DNA of 64,000 nucleotides from assembly GCF_016890225.1 (NCBI RefSeq), contig NZ_JAFELM010000016.1, forward strand, positions 1 to 64,000. The letters are read 5' to 3'. This DNA comes from Bacillus suaedaesalsae (GTDB lineage: Bacteria; Bacillota; Bacilli; Bacillales; SA4). Of this stretch, positions 7,384-16,068 are shown one piece after another (the stretch's first letter is position 1; the number at the start of each line of letters is the position of its first letter). The notes beneath the pieces were generated by a model. It did not search any database and was not told where the DNA came from. It saw nothing but the letters and a program-made list of their open reading frames with translations. A program made the translations under genes and the position numbers.

Positions 7384-7809
7384 CTAAGACTTTTTTACTT
7401 GAAGTAACAAAGCTAATGCGGTAATTGTGTTCAGGGTACCAGCAAATAACACAAGCATAAAGTTGAAAATCCCAGTTCTAAACTCTTCCTCACCTGCAGG
7501 ATATTGAGTAGTATTAAAATCATTCGTATGCAGATAAATAAAGAAGCCTATAATCATTATTAGATATATAGAGTTGAATACTGTACCAAGGATATATCCT
7601 AATTTCCTTTGTTTATCTTTAACAGCTAGATATAAACAAAAAATATGTAGAGTTATCATAAAAATAATAAAAGGCCATGGAAAACCAATATAAAGGAAAT
7701 ATGAGAATAGAAAAATAGGTGAGACCAATTCTAAACAAGCAATTACTATTTTTCTACTGTTTATTAACTTATCTATTCCTCTATTGGGAGTTAGCTTGCG
7801 TAATTCCAT
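7384..7809 (-). CDS. Four-helix membrane protein, hypothetical
   Basis: A 141-residue integral membrane protein with four hydrophobic segments, at about residues 22-42, 45-62, 70-93 and 115-138. The N-terminus is basic (MELRKLTPNRGIDKLINSRK) and likely cytosolic. A charged periplasm-side loop (HTNDFNTTQYPAGEEEFR) separates helices three and four. No family is recognised. The ATG at 7809 has TTAGGAG seven bases upstream. It stands alone between repeat copies h and i. Confidence 0.65.
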   Translation of the reverse strand: MELRKLTPNRGIDKLINSRKIVIACLELVSPIFLFSYFLYIGFPWPFIIFMITLHIFCLYLAVKDKQRKLGYILGTVFNSIYLIMIIGFFIYLHTNDFNTTQYPAGEEEFRTGIFNFMLVLFAGTLNTITALALLLQVKKS

Positions 7810-7887
7810 TCTATTACTCCTAACATGTTTTTATATTCGAAGAATTTACATTTGTGGATGGATAAGTAGACAATACCCCTTGTTCAT

Positions 7888-7935
7888 CTATACTTTCCGT
7901 TAGGCATCCATGAAGCGCAAAGGTCAGCGCTTCAC
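7888..7935. repeat. Cassette-type repeat copy i with hairpin
   Basis: CTATACTTTCCGTTAGGCAT is a match to the core and is followed by a hairpin pairing GAAGCGC (about 7912-7918) with GCGCTTC across AAAGGTCA. Gene-free sequence continues on the right. Confidence 0.45.
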
Positions 7936-8313
7936 CACAGAGAATGAAAATTTTCTTAACTGTCTTACTGGTAATCCAGTCAACTAGCTGATTTATAGGT
8001 TTTTGTATCTGAGTCTCACACCATTTTTTTTATGAATTGGACTGGGTCTTCTTTGCTATGTTCAATATTCGAGGGGAGAGTATTTTAATTTTCATGGTAG
8101 TTTAATAACGTAATTTCATTTATTACTTTTTAACATAAAACCCCAATAAGACAATAATTATTGTACTTCTGTTAATCCATATGCTAATTCACACTCCAAA
8201 TTGGCTGTTATTACGTATTTTCTCTCCCGAAGTGAACCCGTTAACCTAATTGTACGGGTCTTTTATTTGTTGCTTTTGAGGAGGATTTATTAGTTATGTC
8301 TCAGTCTCTATTT
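7936..8313. other. Gene-free stretch ending the accessory region
   Basis: No supported gene. At about 8234-8260 ACCCGT and ACGGGT pair around TAACCTAATTGT and are followed by CTTTTATTTG, giving a weak rightward terminator. The left arm contains CCCGTTAACC, so it may be a last remnant of the repeat family. The conserved backbone starts with the next gene. Confidence 0.45.
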
Positions 8314-9207
8314 TTATTCGTTTGTTAGAATGTTATCTAGTGCATGATCTAGCGTTTTGTATGTAAATTCAAATCCCTCTTGTTTAAGGCGTTCTGGCAA
8401 TACCCACCGACTTTTTAATACGAGTTCTGTTTCGGTACGCAGGCATAGAGCACCTATTTCAAGCATCCACTTCATTGCAGGAAGTCCAAATGACATATTC
8501 ATTTTCTCTCGTAATGTTTTCATCAGTTCACGGTTGCTAACTGGTACTGGAGCGGAGCAATTAAAGACACCGCTGAGATGATTATGCTTTTGAAGGAATA
8601 ACACGATATTAAACAAATCTTCCACATGAATCCAACTAAACATTTGCTTCCCAGAGCCATGTACTCCACCGAGACCATATTTCACTAGGTTCATATACGG
8701 AGTCATCACTCCTCCACCAGGTCCTAACACGATCGCAATTCTAAGCGCAACTTGTCTCGTTTGCAAGAGCTTAAACGAAAAGAATGTATCTTCCCATGCC
8801 TTTGCAACATCAACAGAAAAACCTGTACCAATTTCCCCTTGTTCTTCTGTCATCGGACGGTCTTCCGCATGACGGTAAATAGTTGCTGTGCTTGAGTTTA
8901 CCCACAACTGAGGAGGATGTTGACAAGCTTGAATGGCGTTTCCTAGAATAGTGGTCGTTTCTGTTCTAGAGTTCATAATTTCTTTCTTATTTTGGTCATT
9001 ATATCGGCAGTTAACAGATTTCCCCGCTAAGTTAATGAGAATTTCTGCTTTTTCTAATGCATTCGTGATTGCTTTTTCATCATCCCAAGGAATATGCTGC
9101 GGCTGTCTAGAGATGATTTTCACTTCGTACCCAAGTCTTGAAAACTCCCGCTCGAAGTATTGTCCGATAAAGCCTGTCCCTCCAGCTAGTACCACTTTTT
9201 TGGTCAT
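8314..9207 (-). CDS. yfhF: TIGR01777-family NAD(P)-dependent epimerase-like protein (YfhF-like)
   Basis: A 297-residue extended short-chain dehydrogenase/reductase. The Rossmann nucleotide-binding motif GGTGFIGQ is at residues 9-16. The middle contains the INLAG segment near residue 60. The C-terminal DUF1731 domain carries LKSRWVLPERLKQEGFEF near residue 265, a hallmark of the TIGR01777 family that includes B. subtilis YfhF. The canonical YxxxK is not evident, as in other family members, so the reaction is unknown. ATG at 9207 with TGAGG just upstream. It is a monocistronic backbone gene flanking the accessory region. Confidence 0.88.
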   Translation of the reverse strand: MTKKVVLAGGTGFIGQYFEREFSRLGYEVKIISRQPQHIPWDDEKAITNALEKAEILINLAGKSVNCRYNDQNKKEIMNSRTETTTILGNAIQACQHPPQLWVNSSTATIYRHAEDRPMTEEQGEIGTGFSVDVAKAWEDTFFSFKLLQTRQVALRIAIVLGPGGGVMTPYMNLVKYGLGGVHGSGKQMFSWIHVEDLFNIVLFLQKHNHLSGVFNCSAPVPVSNRELMKTLREKMNMSFGLPAMKWMLEIGALCLRTETELVLKSRWVLPERLKQEGFEFTYKTLDHALDNILTNE

Positions 9208-9348
9208 TTCCTCAGCCCCTAATACACAAATTGGTCTACCATTTAATTATACCCTTTACGTAGGCACTTTCCTTATTATTTTACAATTATGTAACTTTTC
9301 TGTAAATTTTTAGTCTAATAGAGAAAGAGAGTGCAAGGAGGGGAAGAT

Positions 9349-9492
9349 ATGCAAATTAAAACGAAATATCTATCAATCTCTATTGATGAAGAAGATTTCA
9401 TGCACCTATCTGATGAGGAGCGCGAATGCCTTATAGATGAGATGGTGAAATCGACACTCGGAAAACAGTTGGCTGATGAGTTGTTTGGATGA
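9349..9492 (+). CDS. Small 47-residue acidic protein, hypothetical
   Basis: A 47-codon gene. AAGGAGGGG lies directly upstream of the ATG at 9349 with ideal spacing, which is stronger than most genes here. The product begins MQIKTKYLSISIDEEDFMHL and is acidic, with a probable C-terminal helix (ECLIDEMVKSTLGKQLADEL). It contains one Cys and no signal or membrane segment. No family is recognised. It lies divergent from the yfhF-like gene and 84 bases before the methyltransferase, in the same direction. Confidence 0.65.
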   Translation: MQIKTKYLSISIDEEDFMHLSDEERECLIDEMVKSTLGKQLADELFG

Positions 9493-9576
9493 CGATGTTC
9501 CTTTCCTTGCAGGATATAAACGTTATATACCGAATTTTATACGATATGAAGTTGTCTAAATGATGGAGGAATAAAT

Positions 9577-10371
9577 TTGCAAGAGACTGTGAAACAAGTA
9601 AAGGAACAATATAAGGATTCTAAAAACCTTGATGCACGAATTGGCATTCATGAGCTGTACAGTACAAATAAACAGGATTGGCATAAATGGTTGATGGAGC
9701 AATATCAACTGCCGGAGAATGTCGCAATTTTAGAATTAGGGTGCGGAAGTGGTGCCTTTTGGGTGAAAAACAAACAGGAAATAAAAGCTAGTTGGAACAT
9801 CACACTATCTGACTTTTCTGAGGGTATGCTAGAGAATGCTAAAAGGAATATAGGGCGACATCCTACCATTCAATATAAGCAAATCAATATTATGGATATT
9901 CCGTTTATGGAGAATAGCTTTGATGTTGTGATCGCTAATCATATGCTGTATCATGTGCCAGATGTTCAGAAGGCTTTGAGAGAGGTTAGGAGAGTGTTAA
10001 AACCAAATGGGACATTCTATACCTCTACCATTGGTGAAAAGCATATGGGTGAATTAAACACGTTATTAACTGAGTTTAATCCCCGGTACAACTTTCTCTC
10101 TGCGTATAAACATGCAACTCATTTTGGACTTGAAAATGGTAAAGAACAACTTACCAATTTCTTTCAATCGGTTCATGTAAAGGATTTTGAAGGTGGGCTA
10201 GAGATTACAGAGTCTGAACCTTTAATTCAATATATCCTTTCAGCAAGCAAGGATTACAGCCTATCTGAAGAGGACATTAATTCTATTGCTACGTATTTTA
10301 ATACCATATTGATTCAACAGAATGGAAAGCTATATATTACAAAAGCTACTGGACTTTTTGTAGCAAAATAA
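9577..10371 (+). CDS. Class I SAM-dependent methyltransferase
   Basis: A 264-residue methyltransferase with the seven-stranded Rossmann fold. Motif I (ILELGCGSGAFW) is near residue 50, the acidic post-II position is in LSDFSEGMLENAKRN near 79-92, and motif IV-like FDVVIANHMLYHVPD is near 115-128. The segment LREVRRVLKPNGTFYTST near 135 is the usual ubiE/type-11 pattern. The substrate is not evident; relatives act on small molecules or lipids. The start is TTG at 9577, supported by GGAGGA six bases upstream and no in-frame alternative. A terminator shared with the convergent amylopullulanase follows at once. Confidence 0.88.
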   Translation: MQETVKQVKEQYKDSKNLDARIGIHELYSTNKQDWHKWLMEQYQLPENVAILELGCGSGAFWVKNKQEIKASWNITLSDFSEGMLENAKRNIGRHPTIQYKQINIMDIPFMENSFDVVIANHMLYHVPDVQKALREVRRVLKPNGTFYTSTIGEKHMGELNTLLTEFNPRYNFLSAYKHATHFGLENGKEQLTNFFQSVHVKDFEGGLEITESEPLIQYILSASKDYSLSEEDINSIATYFNTILIQQNGKLYITKATGLFVAK

Positions 10372-10373
10372 AG

Positions 10374-10425
10374 AGAAAGCAGACTGCGATTTTTTCTCAC
10401 AGTCTGCTTTCTCTTTATTTTTTCT
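10374..10425. terminator. Bidirectional terminator between convergent genes
   Basis: AGAGAAAGCAGACTG and CAGTCTGCTTTCTCT form a perfect 15-bp stem around 13 bases, flanked by A and T runs. It can end both the methyltransferase and amylopullulanase transcripts. Confidence 0.9.
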
Positions 10426-13400
10426 TAATAATAAACGTTCCTGGTTTGTTACTTGTAAAGGTTGCACGGTTTCCTTCAAAGGTAACAGCATCCACTGCCT
10501 TTTTGCTTGGAAGAGATACAACTTGATATGATGCACTATTTAACACATCATAGCCTGTAATTGTCAGTGTTGCATCCTTCTTTAAGGAGTCGATTCTTTG
10601 TTCACCTTTTGAAGTAATGGCATATACGTTAAACGTAACGGCATCTGAACTTGGCAATAGATCAGCGCTTGCTTGATATTGATCGGCATCAAGTTGGATT
10701 CCTATACCCTTTACCTTTCCACGCACTTGCTCGGCTAAACTTCCTTGGTGAAGTGCTTCTACTGGAATCGTATATTCTGCATATTTTGTCTTCACAGCGA
10801 TTTCCGCTTTTTTGTTACGCTTAAATACTTCTTGTACGAGTCCTTCTGTAAAGACAGCCTCCGCTAATTTATCGATAGAATTCACGTACAGTGTTAGCTT
10901 ATGGAAATCTTTATTTTCTTTAAGTTGTTTTTTCAGTTTTTCTACATTTGGTGTTACGACAACTCTTGTCTTATCTCCTTCTTGAACTTCCTCCATCGTT
11001 GCTTCTTCTTCAGTAATGACAATTTCACCTGGGTCGTCAACATAGCTAGAGAATACAGAGATTGTGTAGTCCTTCGTGTTCTTCGCTATTGCCCCTGAAT
11101 CATTTTGGAAAATATCAGCTTTATTTTCTTCAGATGGTTCGATGTGAAGGTTGATAATGTTCTCTCCATAGTTTAGCTTCACTTCATGGCTGAACGTCAT
11201 ATCGTCTTCTACCTGCACTTGTTCACCATTAATTGTAAGGTTTCCTTCTTTAATGGCATTACCTGTAACAGTGGTGGTCTCTTTGTCTGTCTCTGTTCCA
11301 GTTGAAGGACCCGTAATAACAAGTGGCTGATCAATCCAACGTAGAATATAATCCTGAACAACCATTTTGTTATTACCTTGATTTTCTACGATCACTTTCA
11401 TGTCAGAACCAATTGCACCGTAACCATAGTAACTCATATCATCATTAGTTCGATCATTCGGAGTATGATCAGCTAATCCCTCTTGGTCCCATGAACCATT
11501 TTTCACGTACTTGTACGTAATCTCAGTTCCCTCTTGAACTTCTACTGTGTACTCCCAGTCGGCCGTTACGGCACCGTTTCGACCCATTTCCCATGCACCC
11601 GTGTTCCAACCATTTAGACTATTCGGCATCGTTAGCGGTACATTTAATGGTGTATAATCCGGTGCTTTCACCTTAAACGTAACTTCGACCATGACAATGT
11701 CTGGTGTTACATTTACAACGTTTGAAGCGGTACTGTTTCCATATCGATCGAATAGCTTGATTTGGTACTCATACTGGGTTCCATTTTCTACTTGGTAGTC
11801 ACGATATGTCGTGACAGATGGATCTTTTATAACATCAATCATGACACCATTTCGAATGATTGCTAGTAAATAGGCATCGTTCTCTACAGGCTCTTTTACA
11901 GACCATGATAAGTTCACCTGACCTGATTCCTGTGCAGGAGTTTCAAGGGCTACTGCTCCCGCTGGTGCCTTTGTATCATCTGGATTTTGACTTAAGTTTA
12001 CCGTTGCGACATTTGTTTCCTTCCACTCACGCCCATCTGTTGTAAAGGACATTTTGTAGCTGTAAGCTCCTGTTTCAAATGGCAGAAATGACGCTTGGAA
12101 TACATTTTCATTTCCGTTTTGAGATAAGTAAATCGCCTTGCTTTCCTTCCACTTATCCTCCGAGTCCTTTTTCACGAGCAGCTTCGCTTGAACACCTTCT
12201 GCAAGGCCCTCATTTGTCGCTCCATCAATATTGATTCCTGCTGTTACATGGTAAGTCGCAGATAAATCTAGGTTTCCATCTTGTAATTCTGAAACGTCAC
12301 TAATCAATGCAGATGCTAATTCATAATGTGGAATAACAGATGATGTCTCTACTAATTCAGACTCGTTTCCATTTTCATCTACTGCTACTACCGCAAAGTA
12401 ATAACTTCTTCCGTTTGTCAGCTTATCAATTGTAATGGACTTTTCAGAAGTTGTTGTAACTTCTTTGTATAATGCACCTTTAATATTTGTTTCGTACACT
12501 TTATATTGCGTGGCATTTCCTGACCAGTTCAAGGTTACTTGTTTTGATGACTCTTCTACTTGTAAGTTTGTTGCCTTCTCTGGAGTGTCAGGCAAATCAG
12601 TTGTTGAAACTAACATTCTACCCTTACCTGCTGGAATGGTAATACTCACTTCATTATTAGCTGTTTTTACATGGTAAGCTGTGTCTAATTGATCTGTAAG
12701 AGTTGCACCGTTTAAAAGAATATCTTTTACATTAATTTTTACTGTTTTTTCAGACGTACCACGGTTAGTAATGACTAATGCTGCTTTATCATCGTTCGTA
12801 CGAGCAAAGGCAAATACATCACCATTCGCGTAAACGTGATTTACTTCACCATGTGCAAATAAATCTTGATGTTCTTCACGTACTTTCCCGATTTTTTTAT
12901 AGTGAGCTACAAGTTCTTGGTCTTCTTTTCCCCATGGATACGTTCGTCTGTCATCCGGGTCCTTTGAACCTGTTACTCCCGCTTCGTCACCATAGTAAAT
13001 CGTCGGTGCTCCTGCATAACCCATTTGCATAATCGACGCTAGCATTAAACGAGTTTTCCCAAGCTCATAATTGTAGTTTGGATCAAGCTCTGCTCGTTCG
13101 AAGCTGTCTGTTCCTCCACCAAGTAAGAAAATCGCACGTGGTGTATCATGTGAGCCCATTAAGTTCATAAGCGCATGGAATACTTCTTCTGGATAATCCT
13201 CTTGAATGGCTTGGAATGTTTGTTCAAGTTCTTCTGCTTTCCCGTTTTTCATGTAGCTCATCACTGCTCGTTCAAAACGGTAGTTCATAACAGAATCATA
13301 TTGATCTCCAAGGAAGTATTGAGATGCATCGTCCCAAATCTCGCCAAGAATTAGTGGTTCTTCTCCTTCTTTTAACGTGTTACCTGTTCCAGAAAATGAT

Positions 13401-15745
13401 GTTGCCTTTAATTCTTTACGGAACTCACGCCAAAACTCCATATCCACTTCGTTCGCCACATCAAGACGCCAGCCTGAGCCACCACGAGTAATCCATGATT
13501 TCGCTGCAGAGTCTTCGTCATACATAATATAATCGGCAAATTTCTTGTTGTTTAACTCACTGTCGTAGTTAACCGCTTCGCCTGGTATAGACTTAATTTC
13601 CGGCAAACTGTCAAAACCCCACCATGCTTGGTATTTATATCGCTCAAGCTGTGTTCCTACATCTACTTTTTCATTTTCAATGTTGAACCAATTGTGGAAT
13701 CCGTACTCATCATTGAATACTTGCCCTTCTGCTTCTAACTGAGTACGCGCTTTTTGTTTTGCTTCATCTTCAGTCAGACCATCATTGTTTACTAGGTCAA
13801 ATACAAGAGACCAATATTCATAGGCGCCTACTGTTTCATATTTTCCATAACGGTCAAAATAAACCGAGTCATCTCCAACGTGGTTGAAAACACCATCTAG
13901 TATAAGATGCATGTTACGTGACTCTAATTCTTTTGTAAAAGCTTCAAATTCTTCTGGTGTTCCAAACATCGGGTCGATTGCTTTGTAATCTGTTGCATCA
14001 TATTTATGGTTGGATGCAGCGTGTGCAACTGGGTTTAAATACAGTGTATTGACTCCAAGTGACTGAATGTAATCCAGTTTTGCTTGTATCCCTGCAATGT
14101 CTCCACCGAAGAAGTCATTACTCCACTCACCGTCTCCATTATAGTTTGGTTCATTGATTTGTCGAGGATTATCCGGAAGCTCTGACCATTCTTTGTGCTC
14201 AATTGGCTGAAGTCCTCTTGCTCCGGTTTTATCTTTCGCTGAATCGTTCGCTGGATTTCCATTGTAAAAACGATCAGGGAAAATTTGATATACGACTGCT
14301 TCTTTCATCCAGTCTGGTGTTTTAAAGCCTGGATCATAAACCGTTAATTGGAAAAGGCTCGCATTTTGGTTAATGGCTTTTCCAAGTCCGCCTTCAATTG
14401 TATCTTCTCCGTATTCAAATACAGAATCTTTATCACTTGCGATAAATTTATAGCCATGTACACCTTTATCGGTAGGTGTGAACGTTGCTTCCCAAAATTC
14501 GACTTGTCCTTGGTTTTCTATGTCCATCCAACCGGCATAATCCATTGGATAAATCTTTGTGTTACCAGTTTGATAGTTTTTCACTTGTAGGCTAGCTTTC
14601 GTTAAGTCACCTTTTTTCGCAGCTAGACGAAGCGTTACCTCTTCACTTGTTGGAATGGCTCCAAACGGTTTTCTGTATGCTTTGTTCCACGTGTCATGGT
14701 AAAGAGCATCGGCACTTATGTTTCCGTCAGAGCCAGTAGGTGTGTAGTCTGTGTACACATCCTTCGACTGGTTGTTGAAATAGAAGGTAACTAATGAATT
14801 TTCTAGTACGTTAACTGTGGCATTCATATCCGGGTAGGCTGCTCCATCCCAGTTATTTCCTAACACAATTTTGTATTCATAGTTTCCTTTTGGTACATTC
14901 GTTTGATAGGTGTAAATATGATCAAAATTATCATCATATAAAAGTGCTGTTGATTCTGACGGACTCCATTCTGGTCCGGCTCCAATTGCCGGTTGTAAGT
15001 TCCCTGCGATACGTGGTTGCGTATCCGCAGTAATCACTTCATACCAAGTAGAGTCAGCTATTTTATGTGTTCCGTCGTGATATAAAAATGTAACTGATGT
15101 TTCTTTGTCTAAATGTAACTTAATATTATCGCCGCCGCGGTTACCATTTTCTCCATAGTTTTCATCCCAGCTTCCGTTGATTGCAATCTTGTATTCGTAA
15201 TCTCCGGCTGGTAGTTTACCAGTGAATTCATAGAAGTTATTTCCTTTTGAAATTAGGTTTGTTGCGCTATCTCCTGGAGACCAGTCTGCAGCAGCACCTA
15301 GTTCATCTTGCAGATTACCTACGAGAGTGATTGTTCTTTCTGGTGTTGAAGCTTCACCTACAGTGAAGACGCTATTTCTTCCACCATTTCCATCATCTGT
15401 TGTATTTGGGTTCAATGGATCTGCAATCCAATTCCCATCCACAACAAATTTATACTGGTGCTGGCCCTCCTCAAGTTGTCTTGTAGCTGACCAGAGGTTG
15501 TTATCTCCCTTTATTAGCTGGATAATCGTTTCACCATCTGTTGCCCAACCATTGAAATCCCCTGCTAAAAGTACAGTTGTTTCAGATCCATTGCCTTCAT
15601 AGTTAAAGGTTACTTCATTCCCGTTTATTACTGGACTTTGCACTTCTGCGCTAACGTTTGCATACGGTATTACACCAGAAAATAACTGTAAAACCATCGC
15701 AAATAACATCACAAACGTTAACGCTTTTCGTTTTTGTCTATTCAA
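10415..15745 (-). CDS. Secreted amylopullulanase (GH13, multi-module)
   Basis: A 1776-residue extracellular alpha-glucan hydrolase for starch and pullulan. A signal peptide (1-34, cleaved near VSAEVQ) is followed by a CBM48/CBM20-like beta-sandwich (35-135), two X25-type modules (about 136-340, each with WSP and YEYKI), a CBM34-like domain (355-475) and the GH13 catalytic barrel (about 480-960). Barrel motifs are complete: VFNHVG near 621, the nucleophile Asp in GWRLDVANEVD near 761, the acid Glu in GEIWDD near 802, and SHDTPR near 866. Two fibronectin-III-like domains, a CBM20-like module (FKVKAPDYTP) and further beta domains follow. There is no sortase or SLH anchor, so it is probably released. 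The start is TTG at 15745 behind GGGGG. Two cre-type sites upstream predict CcpA repression by glucose. Confidence 0.9.
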   Translation of the reverse strand: MNRQKRKALTFVMLFAMVLQLFSGVIPYANVSAEVQSPVINGNEVTFNYEGNGSETTVLLAGDFNGWATDGETIIQLIKGDNNLWSATRQLEEGQHQYKFVVDGNWIADPLNPNTTDDGNGGRNSVFTVGEASTPERTITLVGNLQDELGAAADWSPGDSATNLISKGNNFYEFTGKLPAGDYEYKIAINGSWDENYGENGNRGGDNIKLHLDKETSVTFLYHDGTHKIADSTWYEVITADTQPRIAGNLQPAIGAGPEWSPSESTALLYDDNFDHIYTYQTNVPKGNYEYKIVLGNNWDGAAYPDMNATVNVLENSLVTFYFNNQSKDVYTDYTPTGSDGNISADALYHDTWNKAYRKPFGAIPTSEEVTLRLAAKKGDLTKASLQVKNYQTGNTKIYPMDYAGWMDIENQGQVEFWEATFTPTDKGVHGYKFIASDKDSVFEYGEDTIEGGLGKAINQNASLFQLTVYDPGFKTPDWMKEAVVYQIFPDRFYNGNPANDSAKDKTGARGLQPIEHKEWSELPDNPRQINEPNYNGDGEWSNDFFGGDIAGIQAKLDYIQSLGVNTLYLNPVAHAASNHKYDATDYKAIDPMFGTPEEFEAFTKELESRNMHLILDGVFNHVGDDSVYFDRYGKYETVGAYEYWSLVFDLVNNDGLTEDEAKQKARTQLEAEGQVFNDEYGFHNWFNIENEKVDVGTQLERYKYQAWWGFDSLPEIKSIPGEAVNYDSELNNKKFADYIMYDEDSAAKSWITRGGSGWRLDVANEVDMEFWREFRKELKATSFSGTGNTLKEGEEPLILGEIWDDASQYFLGDQYDSVMNYRFERAVMSYMKNGKAEELEQTFQAIQEDYPEEVFHALMNLMGSHDTPRAIFLLGGGTDSFERAELDPNYNYELGKTRLMLASIMQMGYAGAPTIYYGDEAGVTGSKDPDDRRTYPWGKEDQELVAHYKKIGKVREEHQDLFAHGEVNHVYANGDVFAFARTNDDKAALVITNRGTSEKTVKINVKDILLNGATLTDQLDTAYHVKTANNEVSITIPAGKGRMLVSTTDLPDTPEKATNLQVEESSKQVTLNWSGNATQYKVYETNIKGALYKEVTTTSEKSITIDKLTNGRSYYFAVVAVDENGNESELVETSSVIPHYELASALISDVSELQDGNLDLSATYHVTAGINIDGATNEGLAEGVQAKLLVKKDSEDKWKESKAIYLSQNGNENVFQASFLPFETGAYSYKMSFTTDGREWKETNVATVNLSQNPDDTKAPAGAVALETPAQESGQVNLSWSVKEPVENDAYLLAIIRNGVMIDVIKDPSVTTYRDYQVENGTQYEYQIKLFDRYGNSTASNVVNVTPDIVMVEVTFKVKAPDYTPLNVPLTMPNSLNGWNTGAWEMGRNGAVTADWEYTVEVQEGTEITYKYVKNGSWDQEGLADHTPNDRTNDDMSYYGYGAIGSDMKVIVENQGNNKMVVQDYILRWIDQPLVITGPSTGTETDKETTTVTGNAIKEGNLTINGEQVQVEDDMTFSHEVKLNYGENIINLHIEPSEENKADIFQNDSGAIAKNTKDYTISVFSSYVDDPGEIVITEEEATMEEVQEGDKTRVVVTPNVEKLKKQLKENKDFHKLTLYVNSIDKLAEAVFTEGLVQEVFKRNKKAEIAVKTKYAEYTIPVEALHQGSLAEQVRGKVKGIGIQLDADQYQASADLLPSSDAVTFNVYAITSKGEQRIDSLKKDATLTITGYDVLNSASYQVVSLPSKKAVDAVTFEGNRATFTSNKPGTFIIKKK

Positions 15746-15778
15746 CTAGAAAACCCCCATTCTATTAGTAGTCTTAAA

Positions 15779-15793
15779 TTGGAACCGTTTTCA
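15779..15793 (+). promoter_or_regulatory. cre-type operator 1, amylopullulanase promoter
   Basis: TTGGAACCGTTTTCA matches the CcpA consensus WTGNAANCGNWNNCW at every fixed position. It lies 34 bases upstream of the amylopullulanase start, where binding would block transcription or elongation. A LacI-family sugar regulator is the alternative. Confidence 0.7.
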
Positions 15794-15815
15794 ATTGTGG
15801 CTATGTAAATGGTTA

Positions 15816-15830
15816 TGCAAACGGTTTCAT
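15816..15830 (-). promoter_or_regulatory. cre-type operator 2, amylopullulanase promoter
   Basis: On the minus strand ATGAAACCGTTTGCA matches WTGNAANCGNWNNCW at every fixed position. It is centred 37 bases from operator 1, which would allow cooperative binding. Both contain AACCGTTT. Confidence 0.7.
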
Positions 15831-15961
15831 TTACAGTAATATTCTCATAGAATAGTAGCATATTCAATATCTAACATTGTCGAATCATCAGAAATGAATA
15901 CATAGTCTGAGGCTTGATAGTCCTAAATAACTAGGCAACATTAGTTAGAGAATATGGAGTT

Positions 15962-16018
15962 ACTTTAACACAGTAAAGGAGTGGGGGACAGGCCCCCACT
16001 CCTTTACTGTGTTAAAGT
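15962..16018. repeat. REP-like palindrome, GTGGGGGACAGGCCCCCAC family, copy 1
   Basis: This is a perfect 57-base palindrome with a five-base central asymmetry (ACAGG). The arms begin ACTTTAACACAGTAAAGGAG. It is the longest intact copy together with the one at 59404. It lies between two divergently ordered gene ends and is independent of the neighbouring terminator. Confidence 0.85.
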
Positions 16019-16030
16019 GCAATTGGTTGT

Positions 16031-16060
16031 AAAAAAGCTTCTCCGATAGGAGAAGCTTTT
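16031..16060 (-). terminator. Terminator of the YhcR-like gene
   Basis: AAGCTTCTCC and GGAGAAGCTT pair across four bases and, read on the minus strand, are followed by TTTTTT. It begins about ten bases after the stop codon. Confidence 0.85.
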
Positions 16061-16068
16061 TGCTTTTG

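Noticed and set aside
1831-8262. Calling the repeat array a true chromosomal integron
   Set aside because: No integron integrase is in the window, genes face both ways, and the cores do not consistently match GTTRRRY with the paired RYYYAAC. It is reported as cassette-like only.
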